Shown piece after piece: positions 26,301 through 40,100 of a stretch of DNA of 64,000 bases. Location: assembly GCA_032173965.1 (NCBI GenBank), contig CM063284.1, positions 62,432,863 to 62,496,862 of the forward strand. The letters are read 5' to 3'. Both the position numbers and the translations under genes were made by a program. This DNA is from Sitta carolinensis (Eukaryota; Chordata; Aves; Passeriformes; Sittidae). Under the pieces are notes generated by a model. That model did no database searches. It saw only the letters and a program-made list of their open reading frames with translations, and was not told the DNA's origin. Positions within the stretch are counted from its first letter, which is position 1. Every line of letters begins with the position of its first letter.

Positions 26301-29300
26301 TCAAAATTCATCTCACAATGGAAAATGTCTGGAAGGGCTTTACCAATCACTTGAAGATCAGGAAGGAGTCTCTGGGCAGATTCTGGGTCAGAATTCTTCC
26401 CCAGTAGATGCCATCAGTGAGGTTTATTGCTAGTTTCTAAAAAAGAGTATCAGACCAGGGCAGGCAGGCTTTGCCAGGTAAGGCTCAGGTCTGAGAATGG
26501 AGCTCCAGGCTAGCAGAAGATAATAAGCCAAGTCCCACTGATGAGTGCAGAAAGGTCAGCCTTGCCTACTAAAGGATAGGCGACAGGTCTTGGCTAAGGT
26601 TGGGATTAGTGCTGGGTGTCCAGGTCAGAGCTTTAGCTAGCAGGAATCGTTGTTCCCAGACATCAGTAAGCTGGATTTATTGCAGGGGCCAAAAGGCAAG
26701 GCAAAAGTGCTATGTCTAAGTCTGCTGCTTGGACACCAGTTTTATCATAAAGGAGAAAGGACAGATCTTAGAATCATAATGAAGAGAGAGAGCAGAAGCT
26801 GAAGAGGATTTGTCAGACTTAGGCAAGAAAGAAGAAGAAAGGAGAATTTAAAAAATAGACAAGTTTCAGGCTTCTCTGTGTGGGAGGCAATATCACCAAA
26901 AAAAAAGTAACAGTGAGTTGGACAAAAGATCATGAGTTCAGCTTTGGCTAGTTATAGAGGAAGAGATACCAGGAAACAAAAAGTTTCAGAATCTCCAGTT
27001 AAAAAGGTTTTACAGAAAACAAGTTAATGTATTGCAAGAAACTCTCTTTTTCTTAACCCTTTAATATGGTGATTTAACAAGCTCTGATATCCATTGTCTA
27101 GGACTGTAGACAAGCCACTGATTAGCTTATGAACCGGAAAGACTTTGTAAGGAATTAAGAATAAAAAAGAAGGTGGTAAAACAGGAGAAAGAAATAAAAA
27201 TTGAAAGCAAAGTTCGGGATTTTTTTCCTTTTTTTTTTTTTTATTTTACCTGAATACTTAAAATCATAGCTACAATCTGCACTTGCCCATAAACTCTGGG
27301 GCATATTTGAGTATTTTGCAGTTTTTGTACTTTGTGGTCACTCACGAGGACTCATGTCAGATGAGAGTCTGTAAAAACCTATATATTCTTCTATCTCACC
27401 AACTTTTCAAGTGCATTACTTTGCCTAATTTTTATGGACCTCTGCATTATCTTACACAATCCACTGCATCTAAGCAGGCATGCAGAGCAAGAATATAAAC
27501 CCAGTCTTCCAAGGAAAGTTTGAGAACAGGCAGAGTGGGGCAGTGTCTCAGACACACCACTCTGCATGCTACCACGCACTGAGTTCTTTGAAAAACACTG
27601 CACCTTCCAGCTGAACCTTCCAAGCTGGTGAGAGTCCTTAAAACCAGGAATGGGATCTCTTCTTTCTGACTAGCAAGTTTCTTCTTCAGCCTTGGCAAGG
27701 AATCATCTCTTGATGCAGAAAGATGATCTCTGGGCATAGGAAAGCTTGGTCTCAGTGAGACCTTCGGTTTCAAACATCTTCAAACTTCTTTACAAAAGTA
27801 GCCTTCCTCAGGAATAAGGGGACCTACTACTCCTTGGGAAGAAAAACTCTATGAATTGAACACACAAGAGGCTTCGACATAAGCAAAGCTATTTTGCAGG
27901 GATGCATGCAAAAATTCACATTGCATTTCAGAATGTGTCCCCCAGAAGCTCTGAAGATCCCTATGGATGTGTAAAAGGACAGTGTGCCCTGGCCTGCACC
28001 AGCCTCTAGCACCTTGACAGGTTCTACCAGTACAAGCAGCTCAAGGACCCGAGATGAACGTGCCATTGGAAGAACAATGGAGCCCCAGGCACACAGTCAG
28101 AGAGTGTTGCCCACAAGCTTGAGTAAAAGTCTGATATTCATTAAGGTGCAGCTTTTTTGATTCTGCAAAACAGAGAATTTCAAATTTGTCTGTGGAGCAC
28201 AGTCGCACCTAGTGACTGCTCTTAAACTACTTCAAAACAAAGACATCTTCTCTGTCTCTTCCTTAACTCACTCAACAGGCTCTGTCTCTGCCATACATAA
28301 CAGCGCTGTATCCATGACAAAATAGAAGGCAACAGAAACAAAAAGGTTCACACCTCGTTCAAACTTCAACCTCTTGTATAACTCAAACTGGTCAACAGGA
28401 ACCAAACAGGCAATCTGAAATGAGAAATACACAAAATAACCATTAGAAATGCAAACTTTTAAAACTTAATAAGCACTATGTTCTACACACCTGCTTTCCT
28501 GTGCTGGCTCTCAAATTCACCTTTTTGTTCCTGCTTGTTTTCAGCACCACATTTGTCCATACCCTGACTTCTTCTCCAAAACTCAAAAAAGTAGTTCTTA
28601 ACCTCCCCTATTTCAGCCATACAACCCGGTAGTTCAGCCCATGCCTTTCTTACCACGCACATGAAAACCTTCTCTGTGGATTCTGTTTTTACTTCAGGCT
28701 TCCCAGTTTTACTTCATGTTGGTTTAGTGTAACAAAGGGCAACATGTTGCCAGCCCTGGAGACTACAGCAGGCTGTTCACGCACAAGAACACAGCACAAA
28801 CGAATGGTTCTTCATTCATGTCTCCCAACGTTAATTGCAGGGGTCACTTAGCTCTCAGGAACTTAAAGCCAGTCTGGTTTCCATTTTTTATTCATTTCAT
28901 GGGGTTTGGGCCAAGACAGCTAATGCCATTGCTGTTGGAATTTACCTTAGACACAGAGCAGCCCATTGGGAACCCGACTGAAGTTAACAAATTCAGTTGG
29001 CATAGACAAACACACTTTGCTGATACATTTTACACATCACCATAATTAAACTAGCAGCCTAAAAGGCTAAATGCTCTAATCTCCAATTAACAGTCTACGT
29101 AAGAAGACCAAGCGCCCTGTTTAGAACTAATACGCAAACCTGCACACAGGGTATGAAGGGGCTTAAAAGAAACTTCACAGGCACTTCAGGAATCACATGT
29201 TAGTCAGATTCAGAATGTGAGATCATTCTCTTTATCTGATCCATTCACAATATTGTAGGAGCACTGAAAATATTTTTCTCTTTGACAGAAAATAAACCTA

Positions 29301-32300
29301 GACTAACATAAGACCTGGGACCTGGATCATTTGAAGCACTGTGAATCAGTGTAGAACTGACAGCTTCAAAGTGACAGGCTTTCAAATGTCACATCCAGTA
29401 TCCAACCACAGTCCTTCAGATTACTGCAGAGGGCAAAATTTGCCCTCAAAGTGAAGCCTTTGCTGCCCTCCTCGGTTGTGGAGTATAGCACTCATGAGAA
29501 GAAATAAAATGACAAAAATACAATATATATCTGCAATATCATGCTGTGAATGCATACGCTTTCACAGATGGACAAAAAGAAAATAAATTTGTATTATACA
29601 ACACAGAATTGCTTCATTAATATCTCAAATCAATTGGACTTGATTGTACACGACTGCATTTTGTAGCAGATGCTCGGATCATTTATTTAACCTAAACCAG
29701 AGTAATACAAAAATGAATCCAAATTATTTCAAGATTTAATAATATAAAGATTCATATGGGTGTAATTAATATTTAAGATAATATGACTGCAAGACACAGA
29801 GTTTTTTCTGGGAAACTCTTCACTGGTTCATCAGAAGTCAGCTGAAACATTCTTGGAAAACATAAAAAACTTAAATCAAATGTGTAAAAAGAGTGTAGTT
29901 TAGCAGTTTCAGCAATGAGACATCATTTCAGTTTTGCCCACTTCTCCCCAGGGTAGCTTCGCATATAAATAGTCTGGAAAATGAAAAGAGTCATCTGCAT
30001 TTCTCTAGCTGGGTGAGAATTGGCAACTACTTTAAATTTTCCTTCATTACAACTAAATTAAAACAGTGAGTCTCAATGCCGTAAGAACCACTTGAGAGAA
30101 TTGTTTAGTTGGCTGGGGTCCTTCTGTACTTGCTTTTACTTCTAACAGTTTTTTCAAGAGCAGTTCTATTGAATCCAGAATTTCCCATGTATTAAAAATC
30201 AGCTTTTTTGATTACAGTGAGAGCAGAGTTATGCATGTTAACACAGACTTCAATAGGAAGCAGAGGCAGTGCTGAAAGCTTCCCATTCTCCTGGGGAAAA
30301 TTTGAGCTTACCATGCCAGCTTTCCCCACTGGCTTCACTCAGCTCAACTCTTTTTGCTACGTATCCTCTTCAGAGCACAGCTTCCCCCTCCCTGAGTGCA
30401 GCTCTGGGACTTCAACACACGCAGCCCACAGGCTTGGAAAGCCCAGGTCCTGTTGGCACCCACACACAGGTCAGCCTGAGAGGCTCTGAGCCAAAGCCTC
30501 TCATGGATTCAGTATCTTTAGGCATGAGGAAAACAATGTACAAGTTCCTGCTGCCTGAATTCAATGTCACGTGAAAGCTGTATGTGCAAACTTAATTGAA
30601 AATAAAACCAAACATGAATATCAGGTCGCCATAAAAAACAGCAAATCCTTTCCTCAGTGAACTTTTAATCTCATTTACACCTAATCAAGAAGGACAGTCA
30701 TAAGTACAATAAGGGGATTAGGTGTTTATCTCCTCCTACTTGGCATCGGTCTAAATGTTCATTTCTGGACAATTTCTCAAGCCCCACTCGGGTGTCTGTC
30801 CATCCCAAACATGACCTCTCCTGCACAACCACTCATGTCTCTGGGCTGGTCAGGGCATGGAAATCTGGGGAGGTAGGAAACCAGCAACCCAGCAGATGGC
30901 AAAGAGCCAAAAAAGAAAGACCATGAGCATACCAGAAAGCAGGCTTTTCTTACTCTAGGTTATGAAATTATTCAATGTAGGAAGAAATGCTAGAGGACAG
31001 TTTGGCAGACTTTTTTTTTTTTTTTTTTATACTGGGGGTTATAATTAAAAAATAACAGGCAAGGACTCTCCTCTCCTGAAAATATCTTGATTTGGCTGCT
31101 AGAAGTTGTAATAAGTTTTCTGATTTCCCATACCTGATAAGCAATATGTACAGTTAAAATACTCTTGCTGTAGAGCAGAAGAACACACAAGAAGTATTAC
31201 TAAGAACAGCATCATTCACCTGAAGTAAAAACATCCATGGACAAAAGCAAAATTCTGAAGGCTCACTACCACAAAGGGCTCTGGCTGGGCCATTGTCAAG
31301 CATCCAAAAAGATCATGTCATGAAATGTGTCACAATAACCAGGGTCCCTGCTACTACATGAGACAAAAGAGGAAAGAAAGGAAATTTAAAGGATTCAAAA
31401 TTATTTGATTCTGTGTACACAGTGGCAAACTTTTCCAGGCAGGGCAGTAACCAGGACCCAAGGAAGAACAACTCCCCTGTTTTCAAACACTGGTTACTAC
31501 AGTGGAAAGGGAAAATCACTACTCCACCTATTCTCAGGCTTTCAAGGGAGATGCAAGGAGGCAATCAAGCAAATTGAATAGATCTTACTTCCTTTCACAC
31601 CCATATGAATCAAACCTTGATAATGCCAAGGGAGGGAAGTTCAGCAGGACAAAAGCTTCTCCCTTTCTCACTTTAGCAAGGGCAGATCCTGCACTGGCAG
31701 AAGTTTGCAAAGGGTGGCATTGCCCACCTCTGCCAAAGCCCCACTCAGAAAGGCACTGCCTCATTCTGCAAGCAGTGTATAAAGGTTTCAAGAGGGGTTC
31801 TGGTTTGCTTTTGAAAGGTATATAGGAGCTCAATTTGTTACATATTGTTATAAATTACACCCACATCTTTCTTCATCAAGCTACCATGCTCACTAGAGTC
31901 ATAATGAAACACTAAATTATTCGTGTTCACCATTAAAGAGCTCTTCTCTTATTTAGCAACAAATAAAAACAAAATTAAGGCTCTCTCACTTGCTCCCCTA
32001 GGTTTTATTTTTGAAAAAGTAAATAAGAAGAACAAAAATTTTTATTTTGACCCTGAAAAAGATAGGCTAGTATGCAACATTTTCTCACGTTCCTTCTCAT
32101 TTTACCATTTCAATCTCTTCTGCAGCAAAACATAAATCAATTTTGAAATTAAAAATAAAACTGCTATTTTAAACCAAGTCCCAGTGGGATTTTGTGCTTG
32201 GTTTATGTACGGAATATAATGCAATTAGGAATTCTAAGATCTGGGTTACTGTCCTATTTCCACATCATTTTACAAAGTGCTGACTACCCTCTGTCAGGTT

Positions 32301-35300
32301 AGCACTGGTGTGGATTACAGATTTACACAGACAGAGGGACAATGAGCAGAATCTGCACTGCATGCAAAGGGGTAATTGTTGACAAACTTGAGAACCCAAA
32401 TCAGTACCTCCTCGACAGACTGCTGCACAGTTTTAATCCAAATCAATTACATATACATGGATCACTGCATTACTGTTATAAACCTTAGAACAATACAGAA
32501 ATCAGAAAGAGCAAAGCACAATGCCCTAGATATAATCCAAGTGAGTATAGCATTAGAAATCCCTGTATGCAGTGAAGATTTAGGTAAAACCATTTCAAAC
32601 CATGATAAATTACCCCTTATCTAGATTAGGAATATTAACTGGTCCAATTAAATCAATTGGAGCAAGTTCCCAAGAGAGACAGGAATATTCTAGACAGAAG
32701 TCTGCATGTTTAAAGAGAACTGCATTAACATAAGATGTTCCTTCTACCTTCTGCTTCCAGGAAGGAATCCAAATATTCTTTGTTTATTGTACCATTAGAG
32801 CTTGAAAGGGCAAACATTTTGTTTAACAAGACTGCTTTTGAACTTTCCTTGTTTTGTGTAACCAGCTATTTGAAAGAGAGTTTGTAGCCAAAACCATTGC
32901 CTTACCACCACCACCCTTCATTTATTTCTGCTAAAAGACAGCTATACTACAAGCAGCTGCTATCTAGATGTAAAAGGTCACGATATAACCTAGGATTGCA
33001 CTTGATTTCAAGAACTTCAGTGGAACAGTTCCTTCTGTTTGAATGCACTATTTGTCAAAACAAAAAAACTTACAGGGAAATATACCAGTTTCAACTAGAT
33101 TTTGTTGAAGGAAAAAGAAACCCAAGCCAGAGGGGTTTCAGAAAACATATTTTCAAAGTACTGAAAAGTACAATTTTCTTGTTCGAATGACTTTTCACTT
33201 CATGCATTTTAAGAACAAAAAACCTGAAAGATTTTTTTTTCCTGAGGTCCAGTGGGACCTCAGAAAGTAAAGCCTTAATTCTCAACATCTCCTATACTCT
33301 ATGAATAAGCAGTTTACTTCCCAAGCACTGATGAAATATTCAACTGTTTTAGAGAAACACATTCCTACTATTCACACTTATTCATTTCTTCACGAGACAT
33401 ACAAGAAGAAATTCTATTCTGTGTTTAAATTGTTAACCAGAGTTCTTGCCTCCCTCTATCCCCCAAAAGCAACAGAAGAAGCACATGAATCAAAAGCAAG
33501 GCAAGAGCTTTGAAAAGGCTCTAGTAATTTTGTACAAAACTAGACATAGTCTTCAGAATTTTACAGAGAAAATAAACAGGACTTAATTCTGATTTGTCTT
33601 AATGAAGACAAACAGGTCACTGGAAAGCACTGAAGGAATGTTACACACCTTGCATAAGGACCTTCAGAGGGAGAACTTTCAAAGCTATTCTGTGTTCATA
33701 GCTATACTGTGTTCTGTATGCTCATAAGTTTTGTTATTAATTGTTCAGTTTCCTTATTGAAGAAAGCTCAATACAAAATGTACTGAAGTCAATGAAGAGG
33801 TTTTCCTTCAAATTATGCCTAAGTTCACCTTTATCTCCCTTGTGCAGGCTATGGCAAAAGGCACTTTAAAAAGCAAACCAAACAGCTGCTTTAGCTAACA
33901 TAACAAGATGCATTTAGCCCAAAGTATAGGAACCAGTTTAGCACCACGTCCATGACAAGGACAGTTTGAACTGTTATTTTTTCTCCAAATGCACCAGTAC
34001 CAAACAGATGAACAGCAGTCACAGCATAGTCTGAAATGAACATGACATGAAAAATACAGCTTTTCAAAACACTGATGCTACCTTAGAGAAGAAAAAAAAA
34101 GACCTTTTATTTTTGTTTTTCCTCACAGTATAGGTAACGTGTCATTCCTCGTACCATGGTCCTGGTGAGGAACCACATCCTGCCAGAAGCCAGAGACCAA
34201 ACCAGACCCCCCAGAGGTGAGAAGCCTCCTACTTTAACGCCAGGAGTTTGAGAGTGTGTAAGGAATAAACTGTAAATTTAAATAGTACTTCCATGCCAAA
34301 CAATAGTATGTATCATCTGATAAGGTTCTGCTTTTTTTAAGAAATAGATTTAAAAGGCCACATTTTCAAAAATAACAGCCTTTATTTATAGAGGGGGAAA
34401 AAAAAGGAATAGAGTGTGTTCATATATAAATCTGTAGTTTACATACTGTTCTTTTAGACTGTGAATGCAGTCAATCTATTCTTTCTGTCATTACTGGTTA
34501 TTTCTAGGTGGTTTTTCTTTTCCTTATAGAAATAGGTATTTGGTAAAACACATAAGCAGAAATTTTAAACAGGTTGGAGATTTGCTATTCAAGCAGAAGA
34601 CTTGTGTTTCAAGCACATTGCCAAAAAGGAGTGTCAGAATATTCAGTCATCCACAGGACACTAATGCACATCTGGGCTGTTTAGTTATTCTGTTGTCAGC
34701 CCAAAAAACAACCAAGGATTAGGCCAGTGGTCCATTAATACATGCCCCCAGAGTTTCCTTTACTAAGGGAAATATATATTTCTTAATTCCTATAGCATTA
34801 AAACCCTGGTTGAACAGAGCAGAATTCTTCCTGTCATTTGGTAATTTTCCTTTGAAAATACATTTTCAATAAAGGCTAGATTCCTCCAGTCTGGTGCAAT
34901 GGGTTGAAGCACATTGCTACACCCTCTCTGTGTCTGCAGAAAGAGGAGGAAAGGAAACAGCTGGCTACTTTTCACAATAGCTGGATTCAGCCAAAAAAAA
35001 GGCTCCACCGTATGCCTGCATGCCATAACAAACATAGCTGAAAGTCCCATGCCCTGATTCAACTAAGCACAACATTTAAAATATATGCTGGAGAGCAAAA
35101 CCAGAATTTCTTCTGGAGAAAAAGTCATTTTTGCTATAGGGAATCACACTGTCACTGATGGCTTTTGAATAGCTTTATATACTTCTGCCACAGTTACAGC
35201 ATCTGTATGCACAGGGCTAAAGAGAATCCAGAAGACAAACTCTTCTTCAGTTCAGGGAGGGAGATCTAATTATCTAATTCTCGTTGATTTTACTCCTGCA

Positions 35301-37068
35301 AACAAATGCTGTGAGAATGCACAAAACCAATCAAAATCCCTTGGTCATCTTATTTTTTCTTGTTTTTTTTTTTTGTTTTTGTTTTTTTTTTGTTTTTTTT
35401 TTTTTTTTTTGGTTTGGTTAGTTTTTTGGGGGAGTTTTTTTTTTTGTTTTTTGTCCCACTTGTATTCTCAGGCCCAGCAGGGACATTCATGCCTCACAAA
35501 GCAGGCAAGCAAGCATCCCTTGGGTGTATCCCAAGAGACACCTTCCTTATCTCTTAAGACCTACTTCTACCTGGTGTTGTGCAGGTACCTTTCTTTCCAT
35601 ATAATTATACAGCCCTGCATGATTACATTGGACTGCAAATTGGTTGTTGCAGCCAAATATCAACATATACAAGGAAATTCTCTCCTTGCATACCATCATC
35701 CGAGTTCTTGCTCTTAAGAAAGATGCAAGAATTTCAGTGTTTGCAGTCAAATCAAATCTGACTGACAGTCTAATGGAGGCTCAGCAATTCTGGGATACAG
35801 GGTATTCTGGTTAAGTCCCCTGCATGGGTAATTCAAAGGCTGTCTAGATGCCAAGGGAACTTCTCCCGCAAGGCAAAGAGGGAGGAAAAAAGGAGTGAAA
35901 CCCTTGAAAAACATCTGTTTGTTTCTATCTCCTCTTGTCAGTCAGGCTTCTTGCCAAAAGTTCGTTAAAGGTAATTAAGGGGAGAAAAAATTGTATGATT
36001 ATATTTATTATTATGCAGATAAAGAAATTTGGGGGATATATGTTTTTAAAAAAAAGAGAGTGAAAGAGAAAGAAAGAAGTATGAGAGTATAGATACCTCT
36101 GCTTCTTGTAGGGTCCCATGGTTCAAGCAGACCATGTCTGGACATGTGATAGGGGAACCACAACCTTCTTGAATTGCCAGCTCCATGTATTGTTTTAGAC
36201 ACTAGAAACAAGCAAAGAAAAGGAAAAAAAAAAAAAAAGGTTATAGCCCACATGTTGGTAACAACCAGATGTCAGAGATGCTGTGCAGTTCCCACCTTCA
36301 CCGCCTTAATTGGCTGTCCTGAAGCTCCAGCACACAGCAAACATCAATTATTATAAGCGTGAATGCTACAAGTCACTACATTGGAAAGAATGCAACAAAG
36401 AATAATTAATTATACATAATTTTGTCTGCCGAGCACTGCATTTACCCAAGTCAGCAAGTCAGACCTTTCAGCCCTAACAGCCCCTATGCTCTGCTAAACT
36501 GGGACTGGAGGATTTGGCAGGGGTGAGCATCTTTTATCCTAATTAAACAGGCTTTGTGCCTTTGTTTTTCCTCCTGTGTTCTTAATTCAGACTCTCAGCC
36601 AGCAGTCTCCATTGTAGGAGAACTCACTTACAAGATAGACACTACTCTTCCCAGCTGCACAAAAGGGGAAAGGGGTATAGCACCAGGTTGGGAGGTTATA
36701 ACCTGCCCTAGAAGATGTGCAGATCTTCCTCTCCCTCCCACCTCATAGATCAAATAATTTCCATAATTTATCACAATTTATCATCAGCCTCTACTCCACC
36801 CAAAGTCTATTTCCAGCATGGAGGCCCCTTTAGGAATGTTTCCAGATTGTTCCATTACGAAAACAGCAGGCTTCCCCTCCAAGTTTAAAAAGCCCTCTAT
36901 TCTCCCACGCTTTATCTGGCATGTCAATTTCAAATATATTCAATTTGTCTTTATAACACATATTATAGAGTCTTCAGTAAAACTAATGCAACGGACCAAA
37001 GAACAGTGCTTGAATTGTTCCTCCAAATTGCAAATTGCACAGATAAGTAAAAGCAAGGTCACTTAGGG

Positions 37069-37111
<43 letters not shown>

Positions 37112-40100
37112 AACAACAGTCTCCTCAAAATAATGGCAAAGCATACAATAAATTGCAAGTCACCATTAACAGAACAACAGAGCATGGAGTTCTGACAGAT
37201 TTTGGTATCAGCTTGCATAGTTTACTGTAAATGAAAATAAACATATGTTATTAAAACTAGGACTAATGTAGTTTTTTCCCTACAGTTTTATATTTCATGC
37301 CCACATTGCAGACCTCCTCCCCAGTACTGCTGACTTCTTCCCTTATTGCCCCATCAATTTTCAAGAAATATGCCAAAGTGAAATATGGTTTTGAGACCTC
37401 TGTCTCTCTGCCAACTTTCAGCAGAGGCACTGAGTTCAAAAGCTAGTAGATGAGTGATGGGGAAATCACAGCCCTTCCACGTATGGCAGCATTAGACCTC
37501 TTCAAAACCCATTGTTTTATTATTTACAGGCATGTAACATTCAAGTCTGCATCGGTCTGGACTATTCTGAGAAGGCCTTGCATATTGTGCTCTGATTAAA
37601 GAAATTTTCTCATTTGTGTTTTTTATTGGAAAACTAATTCCATCTTAACAGTCAGGATAATTAGGACCTTTACAAATAGAAATGAGATTTCCTTATTATT
37701 CTGTCTCTCCACTGAAATGTCCACATCCATGTTTTCCTTAATTCTGATGAGCTATACAGAGATATTAGCTCAAGCAGGTAGAATCATCTTAACTTAGTGG
37801 CATTTTAAATTAACTTACTTTTAATTTGTAAATACTGTAAGTTAGAAGTCTTAGAAGAACACTGGGATATAACCTAACTGGTAAGCTTTAAATATGTATC
37901 TCATTAAGCACTAAGGCATTCAGCTCCAGCATGCACCCCTATAAGAAAGCAGCAGAGCAGGTTGTAAGGAATTGATGGTGCAAGTAGTATGTGGGAGGCA
38001 AGGGAGATACTCACAGGTGAAAAGCAAAAAAGAAATCATGTCAGTCACTGAAGGCAGTATTAACTCCCTAGGGATAATCAGCCCAGATTTAACCAGGTGT
38101 TATTCTCTTATTATTCCAACAGCAGTCTCATGCCCTGTCCCATCTTCTCACCCACTTCTCCCAATGGCACACAGGCACAGTGTGCTTTTACAAAGTCAGT
38201 TTAACCACTGGATCAAATCACCCCCCAGCACAGCAGCTCCCTCACAGAGCAGGGAGCAGTGAACAGAAGCAGGTATGGAACCACAGCTGTACCTGGGACT
38301 AGACTCCTGGTGACACTGGAGCTGCCAGGACCCTGCCCACATCTTCCTCCATAGTCTGGGCAGCAGCAGCAGGTAACATAGGGAAAGCCCAAAAAAAGCA
38401 TGCCCAGAGCCCAGGGTGGCTCCCAGTGCCATTACTGATGCAGGTGGAGGCTGTGGGTGACCTTGTCCTGCATTCATTAAGCACATTTAATGAATATGCA
38501 CCTTGTCCATATTCATTAAGCACTGAGCATTGCTCATATCCTTCAGCACTTATCACAGGAGAAATGGGGCAACAAGTACTCACTCCCTACATGGATTTCC
38601 TCCCTGGTTTGTATCTGTACGCAGCCTCTTCCACAAATAATGTGAACAGAAAATTCTGCCCTCAAAGTCCCTTCCCCAAGGCCTGCGCGTGCTACAATGT
38701 GTTGAGCGCACTTCTTAGATATGTGGGCAGAACCTCTTTACATCTCACTCCATCTCCTCATGGGAGACCTGATTACTTTCTGGATCAAGTCTCAGGGCAG
38801 TATTTGGTGAAGGGCAAATGTTTCCCTCCCACCAAAGCATTTAGGTTGCCTTAATTCCTCAGCAAGCATGAGAGAGCAACCTTTTAATTTTGCTAAGATC
38901 CTGGGTTCTGTCTCCTCTGTGCTGCCGCCTGATACTTAGTAATTTGTTTTGACAGCATGGTACAGTGGATTTGTATTCTGGGGGCAGCTCAGGTCAGGTG
39001 GTTACAGAGGGAGGACAAAGCCTGAGAAGTTACTGCAGGCCCAGCAGCAGCCCAGAGGCTTGTTCTTAATTTAGACTCTCAGGATGGGAGCTCAGAGCAC
39101 TGGCAATTACGCTTCCGTACAAGGGTGGGCATGAAGCTCTTAAAGAGCTTCGATCCTCACTATAGATTTTGCAATCAGTCTCTATATGCAGTATCTAAGT
39201 CATTAGGGGTACCAAGCCAGGAGAACAGGGGCTTCTGAGGATCACTAATGGATCTGGATTCTTCTTCTCTTCTAACCCGCTGCTTGGCTGTAGGTGAGCA
39301 TAGGTGGGCAACCAAGCCTTCTGGGGTTCTTTTAGAAGTTGCTGTGTGTTCAGCATGGAGAGATTTCCTAATTGGGCTGTGAAGTGCCATGGATCTTCAA
39401 GTATTTCCCAGAAAATCTCCCTGTTAAATCATTTTTATAGATATGACATCTTCTGTCTTGACATTTTGTGCTTGGAGAAGGTGCTTCGGATTCAATAAAA
39501 GAAGGGCTTAAAGTTGCAGGAAACTTGAAGGAAGCATTTAATATTTACGGCTGAAGGATTAAGGTTTTTACCAAAGTATGTACATGAATGAAGATGTGAA
39601 TTTCTTGTTCTCTTAGCACCAAAGAAGAAACATTGGAAAATCACTAAAATTTTTAAATATGCCTTCACTTTGCAGAGAAACTGTTTTCAGAGGGATTTTA
39701 CCATTATTTACAGCTCAGCTACTAATTCAGCTGCTTACTTGAGAAGTAGCAACTAAGAGTATCTGAAAAGACACAAGCCAAAAACGTGATGAAAAGATGT
39801 TTCCATGTCTGTATAATGAATCAAGACTGACCTTCTCAGCAGGATGTCCTCCCACGCTTCAGAGAATACATTATTACAGACATAAAACAGCAAGATTTTT
39901 TGTGCATTTTGTCTACAAAAATCAGCAGCATCTCAGGAAAACTGCATACACTACACATGCTACTTAATTGCTCTTCAGAGTAAAGAAAAAAATCAAGATG
40001 CTCTGCCTTCTGTGATACAAAGTGTTTCCTGAAAGGGAATTAATCTTGACATACAAGAAATCATGAGATCGCAACACCCTGGGCTACACTCTCCCACCAG

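Larger units (their letters stand above)
28415..36096 (-). other. RNF144B: RNF144B intron between second and third coding exons (7682 bp)
   Basis: The intron runs from GTATCT to CATTTCAG. It contains a CTCF-like core at 30889-30900, T runs at 31011-31028, and a T/G-rich low-complexity block at 35351-35453. No coding potential is recognised. Confidence 0.9.

Noticed and set aside
26440..26700. Possible solo LTR in an intron.
   Set aside because: No matching terminal TG/CA ends, target duplication or known LTR landmarks could be identified.
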